DNA of 28,978 nucleotides from Pirellulales bacterium (GCA_025924495.1 JAICIG010000030.1:1-28978), one strand, 5' to 3'. Shown: positions 8,157-17,692, counted from the first letter of the stretch. Translations and numbers: made by a program. The notes: a model not told the origin generated them from the letters alone.

Positions 8157-8174
8157 CCACGGGAGAGCCGAGTC

Positions 8175-8612
8175 GTGACAAAGAAAGAAATCGTCAAGAC
8201 CATTTCAGAAGAGATCGGACTGACGCAGCTCAAGACGAAGGAGATCGTGCAAAAGACTTTTGACGCGATCGTTGAAACCCTCGTCGAAGAAAAGCGGATC
8301 GAGCTGCGAAATTTCGGCGTCTTCGAAGTCAAGAAGCGCGCGGCTCGCAAAGCCCGTAACCCTCGGACGGGAGACAAGGTCTTCGTGCCCGAGAAGTATG
8401 TGGTCACGTTCAAGCCAGGCAAGGAAATGGAGGAGCGAGTCCGCGAACTAGAGCGGCAAGCGGCCGAGGCTGCGGCTGCAAAAAGCCGCGCCGCCCAAAG
8501 CCAGTTGGAATCGCCCGAATCAAACCATGCACCGGCGACAGCTCACCACGCTCCCATGCCAGAAACGCTAGGCACGCCTTCGGGTTACGGTAGCCAAGAC
8601 AACACGGGCTGA
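8175..8612 (+). CDS. HU/IHF-family DNA-binding protein with C-terminal tail
   Basis: A 145-residue nucleoid protein. Residues 1-90 are a complete HU fold: [10 protein letters not shown] start, dimerisation helices, the [12 protein letters not shown] beta-strands, and the DNA-binding arm with R61-N62-P63 in [12 protein letters not shown], where the proline intercalates into DNA in characterised HU/IHF. HU proteins are usually about 90 residues, so residues 91-145 are an extra tail, first Ala/Arg/Glu-rich and helical-looking ([15 protein letters not shown]), then Pro/His/Gly-rich and probably disordered. The GTG start at 8175 is preceded by GGGAG at 8161-8165. The gene has its own promoter and no close partner, as expected for an abundant chromosome-compacting protein. 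HU and IHF subunits cannot be separated by sequence here. Confidence 0.95.
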   Translation: MTKKEIVKTISEEIGLTQLKTKEIVQKTFDAIVETLVEEKRIELRNFGVFEVKKRAARKARNPRTGDKVFVPEKYVVTFKPGKEMEERVRELERQAAEAAAAKSRAAQSQLESPESNHAPATAHHAPMPETLGTPSGYGSQDNTG

Positions 8613-8926
8613 CGCTTATATCTCAACTCGCCGGCCGTCGAGACGGAAACGTTTCCGGCCCAAAGTCTCGCATAAATCCGAGCCAATCGAACATCTTTCG
8701 GCCCTTGGGCTAAAGCTCCCGCACTCGCGGCGCCGATACCAGACCATCAAAATTGAGCGAGGCCAACCCACATCGGGCCTCGCGACGGTCCTCCCGCACC
8801 ACAAATCACTAGTTTAAACCATTGACGCCTTGGTTTGGAACCGAGGCGGCACGGACGCCTGACGTGTCTGCGCGCCGCTTGGTATGAGCGGCGACGAGCA
8901 GGCATGTCTCAGGGAGGAGTTGTGTA
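8613..8926. other. Intergenic region with one perfect hairpin
   Basis: This 314-base gap between HU and the small lipoprotein has no convincing gene. GCGAGGCC at 8757-8764 pairs perfectly with GGCCTCGC at 8776-8783 around an 11-base loop. The + strand has no T-run after it, but the - strand would read AATTTT beyond the stem, so termination of - strand transcripts is possible. Otherwise nothing was identified; TTGACG at 8822-8827 lacks a -10 box. Confidence 0.4.
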
Positions 8927-9145
8927 ATGCGCAACCTGCTAATGGCTGCACTGCTTGGGCTTTCGCTCGCATCGAGCGTAGGCTGCATCGTCCCGGCTTA
9001 CTCGGGCGATCCAGTGCGCCGCACGCAACAATTGATCTGGACGTCAGAAGACTTACGAAACTTGCTCGACGACTGGGAACGGATTTGGATGTTGAATATG
9101 CCTTCGCATCTGACGCCGTATCGCACGCACGGCGGCATTATCTAG
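8927..9145 (+). CDS. Small predicted lipoprotein of unknown function
   Basis: A 72-residue protein with a short basic N-terminus (MRNLL), a hydrophobic core (MAALLGLSLAS) and a lipobox-like SVGC with C20 as the predicted lipidated cysteine. The mature part is about 52 residues and ends with an aromatic and polar stretch, DDWERIWMLNMPSHLTPY, then RTHGGII. The start ATG 8927 is preceded by a strong ribosome-binding sequence (AGGGAGGAG at 8910-8918). This looks like a recurrent kind of small planctomycete lipoprotein, but no function is known to me. It stands alone: long gaps lie on both sides, with a strong hairpin and an intrinsic terminator downstream. Confidence 0.75.
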   Translation: MRNLLMAALLGLSLASSVGCIVPAYSGDPVRRTQQLIWTSEDLRNLLDDWERIWMLNMPSHLTPYRTHGGII

Positions 9146-9199
9146 CGGTCGTTGGCAATCTCAATCTCGGCTTAGATTCGTAAGGATTGACATAACGTT

Positions 9200-9235
9200 C
9201 GGCTGCGTGGGAAGGACGCCTTTCCCGCGCAGCCG
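9200..9235 (+). other. Long perfect-stem hairpin after the lipoprotein gene
   Basis: CGGCTGCG at 9200-9207 and CGCAGCCG at 9228-9235 open a 16-bp stem that continues inward (TGGGAAGG with CCTTTCCCG, including two G-T wobbles) to a 4-base ACGC loop at 9216-9219. It begins 55 bases after the lipoprotein stop and has no following T-run. It may stabilise the mRNA 3' end or act as a tailless terminator. Confidence 0.6.
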
Positions 9236-9299
9236 ACCGGCATTTGCAGTCGGCGACGCAGACGCAAATGCGGCGCTCGTCGCTCGACAGTTGCTCCTC

Positions 9300-9341
9300 A
9301 TGGCTGTGGCAGCTACATTGCTGCCAGGGCCATTTTTTTTT
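9300..9341 (+). terminator. Intrinsic terminator downstream of the lipoprotein gene
   Basis: An outer stem ATGGC at 9300-9304 with GCCAT at 9329-9333 and an inner stem TGGCAGC at 9307-9313 with GCTGCCA at 9320-9326 are separated by a 2x2 internal loop, closed by a 6-base loop. A run of T follows directly to 9341. This is a textbook Rho-independent terminator and ends the transcript before pyrD. The following 152 bases to 9493 hold a small hairpin (GTCCGC at 9391-9396 with GCGGAC at 9404-9409) and no clear promoter. Confidence 0.8.
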
Positions 9342-9493
9342 GCGCCGGCTTGGGTTCCAGGCTGCCCCTGCTCTAGTCCAAACCATCGTTGTCCGCGGGC
9401 TGAGCGGACCACTCGCCCAGCACCGCAAGACCTGCAAGCCCACTGGCGCGCGGTCCGATCTTTCAACCTATTTTTCGCCAACCGCCAGCTCCC

Positions 9494-10444
9494 TTGAATC
9501 ACTTGCAACCCGCCGCAATCGATCTCTGCGTTCGCTTGGGGCGTCTGCAACTCGCCAACCCGATCCTCGTCGCCTCGGGCACGTTTGGCTATGCCAGAGA
9601 GATGGCGGGTTTTGTTGATCTCCGACGTCTGGGCGCCATCCTGCCCAAAACGATTACCAAAGAACCGCGGCCTGGCAACGCGCCGTGGCGCACCGTCGAG
9701 ACTGCTAGCGGACTGTTGAATTCGATCGGCTTGGACAATGATGGGGTCGAAGCTTTCATCGCCCACCACCTGCCTTACTTGGGCGGCATCGGCTCGCCCA
9801 TCATTGTCAGCATCGCGGGCCGCACTCAGGAGGAGTTCGTGGAGCTGGCCTCGCGGCTCGATGGTCAGTCCGGCGTGGCGGCCTTGGAGCTAAATATCTC
9901 CTGCCCGAACGTGAGCGGCGGCGTCGACTTCGGCGCCGATCCGGCAATGTGCGAGCGCGTGGTGGCGGGCGTACGAAAGGCTTGCGGCTTGCCCATTCTC
10001 GCCAAACTGACTCCCAACGTGACAAGCATCGCAACGATCGCCAAAGCCGCCGAAGCAGGCGGCGCTGACGCAGTTTCGTTGATCAATACCTGCCTGGGCA
10101 TGGCCATCGACTGGCGGCGGCGGCGTCCTTTACTGGGCAACGTGATGGGCGGGCTGAGCGGACCGGCCATCAAGCCAATTGCCTTGCGCGCCGTGTTTCA
10201 GGTCGCCCAAGCCGTCAAGATCGCGGTGGTCGGCATCGGCGGCATTGCCTCCATTGACGATGTCATGGAGTTCCTCGTCGCTGGCGCCTCCGCCGTGCAA
10301 TTGGGCACGGCAAACTATTACCGACCTTCGGTTTCCATGCAGGTTCTCGATGCCTTGCCCGCCGCGCTCGCGGAACTGGGGGCGGCCAATGTGAGCGAAG
10401 TCGTCGGCACGCTGAACCTGCCCGCGCGGCCCGCTGCACATTAA
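9494..10444 (+). CDS. pyrD: Dihydroorotate dehydrogenase, class 1B type
   Basis: A 316-residue FMN enzyme oxidising dihydroorotate to orotate in pyrimidine synthesis. Landmarks are [12 protein letters not shown] near the N-terminus, [21 protein letters not shown], the catalytic loop ELNISCPNV with C137 as the base (cysteine marks class 1, serine would mark class 2), and the FMN-phosphate region VVGIGGI and [12 protein letters not shown]. The length and the cysteine fit the cytosolic class 1B enzyme, which normally pairs with the Fe-S subunit PyrK; no pyrK is in this window. The start is uncertain: TTG 9494 gives the expected length, and TTG 9503 is an alternative. No good ribosome-binding site precedes either. 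A candidate terminator follows at 10484. Confidence 0.93.
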   Translation: MNHLQPAAIDLCVRLGRLQLANPILVASGTFGYAREMAGFVDLRRLGAILPKTITKEPRPGNAPWRTVETASGLLNSIGLDNDGVEAFIAHHLPYLGGIGSPIIVSIAGRTQEEFVELASRLDGQSGVAALELNISCPNVSGGVDFGADPAMCERVVAGVRKACGLPILAKLTPNVTSIATIAKAAEAGGADAVSLINTCLGMAIDWRRRRPLLGNVMGGLSGPAIKPIALRAVFQVAQAVKIAVVGIGGIASIDDVMEFLVAGASAVQLGTANYYRPSVSMQVLDALPAALAELGAANVSEVVGTLNLPARPAAH

Positions 10445-10483
10445 GATGGGAACGGCCGCTGGCGTTCGTCGACGAGCAACTTT

Positions 10484-10516
10484 CCGGCGGCTGCGGGCGC
10501 CGGCAGACTAGTTTTC
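10484..10516 (+). terminator. Candidate intrinsic terminator after pyrD
   Basis: CCGGCG at 10484-10489 pairs with CGCCGG at 10498-10503 around an 8-base loop. A T-rich tract (GTTTTCTTCCTTCTT) starts at 10511, 7 bases after the stem. The distance makes it imperfect; it lies 40 bases after the pyrD stop and just upstream of trpS. Confidence 0.4.
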
Positions 10517-10546
10517 TTCCTTCTTGGGAATTGAGCGAATTCGAAC

Positions 10547-11509
<963 letters not shown>

Positions 11510-11633
11510 AGAGGGCGACGCGACCGCTGGTTTTGGCTGCGAGACTCCCTATCAGCGGCTATCATGAACTCGGGCGGTCCGCAGCGTCTTCGTTTGCAAT
11601 GCTGCCGCCCGATCATCGCGAGGAATCGAGACT

Positions 11634-12068
11634 TTGAACGTTCTTGGAATTGGCACGGACATTATCGAGTGCCTGAGGATCGCGCAGATGATCGAACGGC
11701 ACGGAGAGCTGTTCATCAACCGCGTCTACACCCCGCAAGAGATTCGGTATTGCCAGAGCCGCAAGCAGGCCACGCAACACTTCGCCGGCCGCTGGGCCGC
11801 CAAGGAAGCGATTCTCAAAGCGCTGGGCACGGGCTGGCGAAAAGGCATCAGCTGGCGCGATATCGAAGTCCGCAACGATCGCAGCGGCCGGCCTGTGGTG
11901 GGGCTGCGCGGCGGCGCGCGAGATATCGTCGAACAGCGCGGCATCCGCGAGATGCTGGTCAGCATTTCTCACTGCCGCAGCCATGCGACCGCCTACGCCT
12001 TAGCTCTCGGCGCCGAATCGGCGTCGGCCTCGAGCGGCGACGAAGACGCGATGGGCGACGACGAATAG
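11634..12068 (+). CDS. acpS: Holo-[acyl-carrier-protein] synthase
   Basis: A 144-residue 4'-phosphopantetheinyl transferase that moves phosphopantetheine from CoA to acyl carrier protein. The Mg-binding signature GIGTDIIEC carries D9, and FAGRWAAKEAILKALG carries E58; SISHCRSHATA is the usual C-terminal block. The family is normally about 120-126 residues, so the last about 18 residues, acidic (SGDEDAMGDDE), are an extra tail. The TTG start at 11634 is supported by GAGGAA at 11620-11625 with 8-base spacing and by the canonical N-terminus. The gene converges on topA, whose stop lies 38 bases away. Confidence 0.95.
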   Translation: MNVLGIGTDIIECLRIAQMIERHGELFINRVYTPQEIRYCQSRKQATQHFAGRWAAKEAILKALGTGWRKGISWRDIEVRNDRSGRPVVGLRGGARDIVEQRGIREMLVSISHCRSHATAYALALGAESASASSGDEDAMGDDE

Positions 12069-12101
12069 GCCGCAGCGTCCGCGGCTTTGCCAGGCTTTTT
12101 T
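12069..12101. terminator. Weak terminator-like element between convergent acpS and topA
   Basis: GCCGC at 12069-12073 pairs with GCGGC at 12081-12085, and a T6 run lies at 12096-12101. The 10-base gap between stem and T-run makes this weak. The only spacer between the two convergent genes is these 38 bases, so some termination signal is expected here or inside the genes. Confidence 0.25.
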
Positions 12102-12106
12102 CGCCG

Positions 12107-14818
12107 TCACGCCTTCTTGGCGGCTTTCTTCTTGACCGCGGGCTTCTTGGCGGCCTTCTTCGCTGGCTTGCTGGCGGCCGCTTTCGGCGCCGCTTTCTTG
12201 CGAGCCTTCTTCTTGGGCGGACCTTGCGCCGCTCGCTCGGCCAACAGCGTCAGCACCGCCTCGGCGGTCAATTCCTCGACCGACGTTCCCTTGGGCACCG
12301 AAGCATTCGTTTCGCCATCGGTCACATACGGTCCATAACGGCCTTCCAGCAGACGCACCGGCTGCTTCGTGACCGGCGATTCGCCGAAGGTCTTGAGCGG
12401 CTCCTTGGGGGCGCCGAACCCACGTCGCATCTTTTTCGGTTGTGCCAGCAGTTCCACGGCCTGAGCCAGGCTGACATCCAGCGGCGACAACTCGGCAGGC
12501 AGCGAGCGGGTCTCATTGCCGCACTTCACATAAGGTCCGAATCGCCCGTTATAGGCCACTACGGCTTGGCCGGCCAAATCCGGATGGCTGTCGGGATGCG
12601 GCCCCAGATCGCGCGGCAGCGACAACAGCTTCAGCGCCGTCTCTAAGTTGATGTCTTCGGGCCGCATGCCCTTGAGCAACGAGGCGTTTTGCGGCTTCTC
12701 TTCATCTTCGGCCGTGCCGCGCTGCACATAGGGTCCGAACCGGCCGACTTTCAAGTACACCGGCTTATGGGTGTCGGGGCAGATGCCCAACGGCTCATCG
12801 CCTTGCGAGGCCTGCTCAAGCATCTCAAGCGCTTTTTCGATCGTGAGTTCGTCGGGCGGAAAACCATCGGGAATGCTGGCGCGCCGTTCCCCCTGCTCCA
12901 AAAAGGGGCCAAACCGGCCGACGCGGACGAAAATCTCGTCGGCTGCCTCGCCGTTCTGCGAAGGTTTGCCAAGCGAGATCCGACTCACATCACGCGCGTC
13001 GATCTCGTCGACCTTGTTTTTCAGCTGCGCCTTCAGGCCTGCCCGCCCATTGCCAAAGTAAAAGCCGCGCAGGTAGTCCACCGAGCGCGCCTCGCCGCGG
13101 CTGATCGCGTCGAGATCGTCTTCCATCTGAGCGGTAAAGCGATAGTCGACCAGGCTCGGCAGATGCATCTGCAGCAGTTGACTGACCGCAAATGCGGTCC
13201 AGGTCGGCACCAGAGCATTGCCGCGCTTGAAGACGTAGTCTCGCGCCAGAATCGTGTCGATGATGGCAGCGTACGTGCTGGGCCGACCGATGCCGAGCTC
13301 TTCCAGAGCGCGCGTCAGCGTGGCTTCGTTATAACGGCTCGGCGGCTGGGTCGAGTGGCTCTTGGCGTCCATCGCACGGCACTGCAGCGCTTCGCCCACT
13401 TTGACGTCGGGCAGCACCGTCTCGCGGTCGGCCAGTTCGGCCTGCGGATCATCCGAGCCTTCGACGTAGGCCCGCAAATAGCCGGGGAAATCGATCGTCT
13501 TGCCCCCTACCTGGAATCGCGCGTCGCCTCCTTCAATCGTGATCGAGATGCGCCGGCCGCGGCTGTCGGCCATCTGGCTGGCCACCGTCCGCTTCCAGAT
13601 CAGGTCATACAGCTTGAATTCGTCGGCCGATAGTTCGCCGCGCAACGACTCCGGAAATGCGAACGGATGCCCGGCGGGACGAATCGCTTCGTGAGCTTCC
13701 TGAGCGTTTTTGACCTTGGTCCGATAAATCCTAGGCTGGTCGGGCACGTATTCCTTGCCATATTGCGAAGCCACCAACTCGCGCGCCGCATCCACCGCCA
13801 CTTGCGCCAGGTTGGTTGAATCGGTGCGCATGTAAGTGATATGGCCGTTTTCATACAGGCTCTGCGCGGCCTGCATCGTGCGCCGGGCGGTAAAGCCTAA
13901 CTTGCGGTTCGCCTCCTGCTGCAGCGTGCTGGTCGTGAACGGCGGATAGGGCTTCGAGGTGTAAGGTTTGTCCTCGAGATTGGCCACGCGGAATGACGCT
14001 TTCCGCAGCTTGTCGGCCAATTCCAGCGCCTGTTGCTCGTTGAGCAACAGCAACGAGGAATCTTTGAGCTTGCCGGTCGCCGCGTCGAAGTCTTTGGTGG
14101 CGGGAATCGCGCGATCTTGATACGCGACTAACCCCGCCTCGAACGCTTCTCCCGCGGTCTTGGCAAAGCTGCCGAGCAAATCCCAGAAGGTGGCGGAAAC
14201 AAATGCCATCCGCTCGCGCTCGCGGTCGACCACCAGCCGCACCGCCACGCTCTGCACGCGGCCGGCCGATAGCCGCGGGCGGACCTTTCGCCACAACAGG
14301 GGCGACACCTCGTAGCCGTACAAGCGGTCGATGATCCGCCGCGTCTCCTGCGCGCGCACCAGGTCGTCGTCGATATCGCGTGGATGAGCCAAGGCCTCCT
14401 GAATGGCTTCCTTCGTGATTTCATGGAACACCAGCCGGCGGACGGGCACCTTGGGCTTCAGCAACTCGCGCAGATGCCAACTGATGGCCTCTCCCTCGCG
14501 GTCTTCGTCCGTCGCCAGATACAGTTCCTTGGCTTCCTTCACCAGGCCGCGGAGCTTGCGAACCTGCTCGGTTTTGCCCGGCGGAACGATATAGATCGGG
14601 TTGAAGTCTTCGTTGACGTTGACCCCCAGATAGGCCCACTCCTCCTTCTTGTATTCCGCGGGGATCTGTTTAGCGCCCTGCGGCAGGTCGCGCACATGGC
14701 CGATGCTGGCCTCGATGACGAAATCTCGTCCTAGAAAGCCGCCGATCGTACGGGCTTTGGCCGGCGATTCGACGATCACCAAGGATTTTCCCGCGGCGTT
14801 TGCTGCTCGTTTAGCCAT
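12107..14818 (-). CDS. topA: DNA topoisomerase I with Lys/Ala-rich C-terminal tail
   Basis: A 903-residue type IA topoisomerase that relaxes negative supercoils. The Toprim domain shows E17 in VIVESPAK and the acidic triad region DEDREGE (D104, D106, E108). The active-site tyrosine is Y329 in TYMRTDSTN. SAGRVQSVAVRLVVDRE and ALEELGIGRPSTYA are core motifs. The C-terminus has several repeats with GRFGPYV/GRYGPYV cores (about 640-860) that lack the four-cysteine zinc fingers of the E. coli enzyme, as in actinobacterial topoisomerase I. The last about 42 residues are almost only Lys, Ala, Pro (PPKKKARKKAAPKAAASKPA and onward), resembling histone H1-like tails; such tails raise processivity in mycobacterial enzymes. 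The ATG at 14818 fits the family start, and the gene is divergent from the PpiD-like gene. Confidence 0.97.
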   Translation of the reverse strand: MAKRAANAAGKSLVIVESPAKARTIGGFLGRDFVIEASIGHVRDLPQGAKQIPAEYKKEEWAYLGVNVNEDFNPIYIVPPGKTEQVRKLRGLVKEAKELYLATDEDREGEAISWHLRELLKPKVPVRRLVFHEITKEAIQEALAHPRDIDDDLVRAQETRRIIDRLYGYEVSPLLWRKVRPRLSAGRVQSVAVRLVVDRERERMAFVSATFWDLLGSFAKTAGEAFEAGLVAYQDRAIPATKDFDAATGKLKDSSLLLLNEQQALELADKLRKASFRVANLEDKPYTSKPYPPFTTSTLQQEANRKLGFTARRTMQAAQSLYENGHITYMRTDSTNLAQVAVDAARELVASQYGKEYVPDQPRIYRTKVKNAQEAHEAIRPAGHPFAFPESLRGELSADEFKLYDLIWKRTVASQMADSRGRRISITIEGGDARFQVGGKTIDFPGYLRAYVEGSDDPQAELADRETVLPDVKVGEALQCRAMDAKSHSTQPPSRYNEATLTRALEELGIGRPSTYAAIIDTILARDYVFKRGNALVPTWTAFAVSQLLQMHLPSLVDYRFTAQMEDDLDAISRGEARSVDYLRGFYFGNGRAGLKAQLKNKVDEIDARDVSRISLGKPSQNGEAADEIFVRVGRFGPFLEQGERRASIPDGFPPDELTIEKALEMLEQASQGDEPLGICPDTHKPVYLKVGRFGPYVQRGTAEDEEKPQNASLLKGMRPEDINLETALKLLSLPRDLGPHPDSHPDLAGQAVVAYNGRFGPYVKCGNETRSLPAELSPLDVSLAQAVELLAQPKKMRRGFGAPKEPLKTFGESPVTKQPVRLLEGRYGPYVTDGETNASVPKGTSVEELTAEAVLTLLAERAAQGPPKKKARKKAAPKAAASKPAKKAAKKPAVKKKAAKKA

Positions 14819-14870
14819 GCTTCGTGCTTGAAAAAGAAGAGGGTTAAGGAAGCATACTTCCTGTTTGGGA

Positions 14871-14898
14871 TTGCATTTACGTCGATCCTACTTACAAT
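14871..14898 (+). promoter_or_regulatory. Candidate promoter for the PpiD-like gene
   Basis: TTGCAT at 14871-14876 and TACAAT at 14893-14898 are 16 bases apart, in the 198-base divergent spacer between topA and the PpiD-like gene. A start near 14905 gives a leader of about 110 bases to the ATG at 15017, and would exclude the longer TTG-initiated reading from 14828. The -10 matches the consensus at five of six positions. Confidence 0.5.
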
Positions 14899-15016
14899 TC
14901 ATCGCCGTTCGAACCCGCGATTCGCGGCTACCGGCACTCTCATTAATATTTGTACTAGCAGGCTGTCAAGGCATCTTCCGCCTCGGGCGGGGGTCCTTCA
15001 CCAGGCAGAGATCACG

Positions 15017-17545
15017 ATGGCGTCTCCGTTTAAGCATTTTCGAAAACACCAAAAAGCGATGCTCGCGGTGCTGGGCATCTTGTGCATGATCGGCTTCACC
15101 GTGGGGCCGTCGACGCTGGATTGGATCAGCGGGCACAGCGCATCGCTCGACCCGGTTGTGGCAACGGCCAACGGGGAGTCGTTGCGGCAATCCAACATTC
15201 AGCACCTGATCCAATCGCGATACCTTGCCAACCAGTTCGTCCAAGGCTGTCTGGTGATGGCCTATGGCGAACAGATGGCAATGCTTCAGTCGATCTATAA
15301 ATTCCAGCGATCGCCGGGACAGTTTTTCGGTTCGACGACCGAGGAAGACGTGGTGCGCACGCACTTGCTGGCGGAAGAGGCTGAGCGAGTGGGGATGGTG
15401 GTCAGCGACGAAGCGATCAATAAATATCTGCGAGAAATCACCGACGACAAAGTTCCTGTGGATGGCTACCGATCGCTGGCGAACAATCTGAAGGCCAGCC
15501 CGACCGAGGTGTTTGCCGCGCTGCGCACCGAATTGGCCGCCGAGCGATTGGCGGGCATGTCGCTGCCGAATGCCCAGGCGACTCCTGCTCAGCGGTGGGA
15601 CTACTACCGCCGGATGAAACAACGCGCCAGCATTGAAGCTGTGCCGGTGCGCGTCGCCGAATTTGTCGACGAGGTCAGCGATCCAGCGACCGACGAGCTG
15701 GCGCGCTTCTTCGATTCGCACAAGGACCAGGAGCCCGATCCGCTCTCGCCGACGCCGGGCTTCAAAGTTCCCAAGCAAGCGGCGTTTCAATATTACCGCG
15801 CAGACTACGACAAGTTCTACGACGAGTCGGGCATAACGCAGGAAGAGATCGAAAAGCACTACGAGCAATACAAGGACCAGAAGTACCTGTATTCGGCGTT
15901 CGATTCCCCCGAGTTCGATCAACCGGCCGCCAGCGAAAAACCGCAGCCCGAAAAATCGGAACCCGAGAAATCCGATGCCGAGAAGACTCCAGCCGACAAG
16001 GCGGGCGCCGAAGGCGAGGCGCCGAAGGGCGAGAAGCCGGCGGCCGACGATAAGAGCGATTCCGCTCGGCCGGAAACGAAAGAATCCGACGCCGCGCCCG
16101 AGAAGGAGCCCGAGACGTCGCAGGACGAAAGCAAGCCGAGCCAAGACAAGCCGGCGGCAGAAAAGCCCGCCGAAGATAACGCGGCCGAAGATAAAGCGGC
16201 CGGCGGCAAGGGGCCGAGTGACGAACAGGGCAACGAACAATCCTCGTTGCCGCGCGTGGCGCCGCAGTTGGCGGCCGGCGTGTCGGGCCTGCTGACCGGT
16301 CTGACCGACTCGCTGTTGCTGGCCGACGGCGACACCGAATCGGCTGACAAGCCGGCCGCGGAAGAGAAGCCGGCCCAAACGCCCGAAGCGGAGAAGCCGG
16401 CAGCCGATGAGACCGAGAAGCAGCCTCGAGCATCGGAGGATAAGTCGGCCGCCAATGCCGACGCAGCAGAAAGGACCGCAGGCGAAAGCAAGGCAGGAGT
16501 GCAAAAGCTGCCGGCCGGTCCGCCGATCCCGATTTCCGACGAGTTGTTGCTGCACCGGGACATTCGCGAGGGGGCGAAGCCTAAATATGCTCCGCTGTGG
16601 CGCGTCGAAGCTTCGATTCGCAAGGAGCTCGCCGGGCAGAAGGCCGTCGAGAAAATGACCAAGGCGCTCGACGTGATTCAAGCCAAGATCGTGCGTTACC
16701 GCCGCAATCTTTCGCCTGACGAGGAATTGGAAGGCGAGGAGCAAGCGGCCAAGAAACCGTCGCTGCCCGACTTCGCCAAGCTGGCCAAGGAGCAGCAGCT
16801 TTCCGAGCACAAGACCGAACTGCTGACGGCCTTGGCCTTCAAGGAGCAGCATACGGCTTTGGCCGATGCCACGCCCGAACAAGTGAACTTTTCGGAAAGT
16901 CCGCGCAAATTCATCGAGATCGCGTACCAATCGCTCCCCAAACTGCAGACCGCGGTGGTCAAGGATCTGGCCGGCAACCGCTATCTGGCCTGGAAGACCG
17001 ACGAGTTGGAGGCTTACGTTCCGGAGTTGAGTGATGTCCGCGATGAAGTCGTGCGAAGCTGGAAAATGATTCAAGCGCGGGAGTTGGCGCAGAAGCGAGC
17101 CGATGCACTCGTGGACGAAGCTAAAACAAGCGACAAGCCGCTGAAAGAACTGTTCAGCAAGCAAGATGTCATTGCTACGCCCCCCTTCTCCTGGTTGACG
17201 CGAGGCGCCGGCGGCGCCATGGATCCCCAGGCGCGAGTCATGATGAGCGAGGTGGAAGGCATTCAAGAGGCGGGCCCCGATTTCATGCGGGAGGTGTTCA
17301 GCTTGGGCGTGGGCGAAGTCGGGCGGGCCATGAATCAACCGCAGACCGTTTGCTACGTGGTCCGCGTCGTCGCGCTGGAACCTTCGCGTGAAGTTCTGCG
17401 CAGCCTCTTCATGGTTGATGCCTACGATACGTATGAGTCCGCGTCGATCGAAGACCGCCGCGAGGTTGTGACTACTTGGATCAAAGGGATCGAGAACGAG
17501 GCGCATCTAACCTGGAAGCGCCCGGCTAACGAACCCTCGCGCTAA
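15017..17545 (+). CDS. PpiD/SurA-like membrane-anchored periplasmic folding factor with long charged insert
   Basis: An 842-residue protein. Residues 11-34 are one membrane anchor after a basic N-terminus (FKHFRKHQK), so the bulk is predicted periplasmic. Residues 40-250 resemble the SurA/PpiD N-terminal chaperone region: PVVATANGE, a helical part, and EEAERVGMVVSDEAINKYLR. Residues about 300-497 are a low-complexity Glu/Lys/Pro/Ala insert (repeated xEKP units) interrupted by a hydrophobic island near 415-435 (LAAGVSGLLTGLTDSLLLAD). The C-terminal third is helical and ends with VFSLGVGEVGRAM...VCYVVRVVA, like the end of parvulin-containing proteins, but a clear parvulin catalytic domain is not recognised. 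ATG 15017 is chosen because the family-like anchor starts there and a promoter lies upstream. It probably assists envelope protein folding. Converges on glgB. Confidence 0.75.
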   Translation: MASPFKHFRKHQKAMLAVLGILCMIGFTVGPSTLDWISGHSASLDPVVATANGESLRQSNIQHLIQSRYLANQFVQGCLVMAYGEQMAMLQSIYKFQRSPGQFFGSTTEEDVVRTHLLAEEAERVGMVVSDEAINKYLREITDDKVPVDGYRSLANNLKASPTEVFAALRTELAAERLAGMSLPNAQATPAQRWDYYRRMKQRASIEAVPVRVAEFVDEVSDPATDELARFFDSHKDQEPDPLSPTPGFKVPKQAAFQYYRADYDKFYDESGITQEEIEKHYEQYKDQKYLYSAFDSPEFDQPAASEKPQPEKSEPEKSDAEKTPADKAGAEGEAPKGEKPAADDKSDSARPETKESDAAPEKEPETSQDESKPSQDKPAAEKPAEDNAAEDKAAGGKGPSDEQGNEQSSLPRVAPQLAAGVSGLLTGLTDSLLLADGDTESADKPAAEEKPAQTPEAEKPAADETEKQPRASEDKSAANADAAERTAGESKAGVQKLPAGPPIPISDELLLHRDIREGAKPKYAPLWRVEASIRKELAGQKAVEKMTKALDVIQAKIVRYRRNLSPDEELEGEEQAAKKPSLPDFAKLAKEQQLSEHKTELLTALAFKEQHTALADATPEQVNFSESPRKFIEIAYQSLPKLQTAVVKDLAGNRYLAWKTDELEAYVPELSDVRDEVVRSWKMIQARELAQKRADALVDEAKTSDKPLKELFSKQDVIATPPFSWLTRGAGGAMDPQARVMMSEVEGIQEAGPDFMREVFSLGVGEVGRAMNQPQTVCYVVRVVALEPSREVLRSLFMVDAYDTYESASIEDRREVVTTWIKGIENEAHLTWKRPANEPSR

Positions 17546-17607
17546 TCAATCCGCTCGCCAGCTCGACTCCCTTCCTGCGACGCTTTCGAATGCTCAGCTT
17601 CTCGCCA

Positions 17608-17631
17608 GCCGCGGCCCCTGGCGGCCGCGGC
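17608..17631. terminator. GC-rich palindrome between convergent genes
   Basis: GCCGCGGCC at 17608-17616 pairs perfectly with GGCCGCGGC at 17623-17631 around a 6-base loop. It sits in the 147-base spacer where the PpiD-like gene and glgB converge. There is no T-run on either side, so it is offered as a tailless bidirectional terminator or transcript-end stabiliser. Confidence 0.45.
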
Positions 17632-17692
17632 ATTATGCCAGCTCGGTAGCGACCGCGTGCTATGCCGGCGCTGCTCACTGTCGAGCAGCCGC

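Noticed and set aside
9187..9192. Promoter at TTGACA before the 16-bp hairpin
   Set aside because: The expected -10 position lies within the GC-rich stem and does not match.
14828..15016. Upstream TTG-initiated extension of the PpiD-like gene
   Set aside because: It contains the candidate promoter and would add a poor N-terminus before the clear anchor that starts at 15017.
14966..17506. 846-aa open frame on the - strand opposite the PpiD-like gene
   Set aside because: High GC makes long antisense frames common; it is rich in Arg/Leu/Gly with no recognisable domain, while the + strand shows a membrane anchor and SurA/PpiD-like regions.
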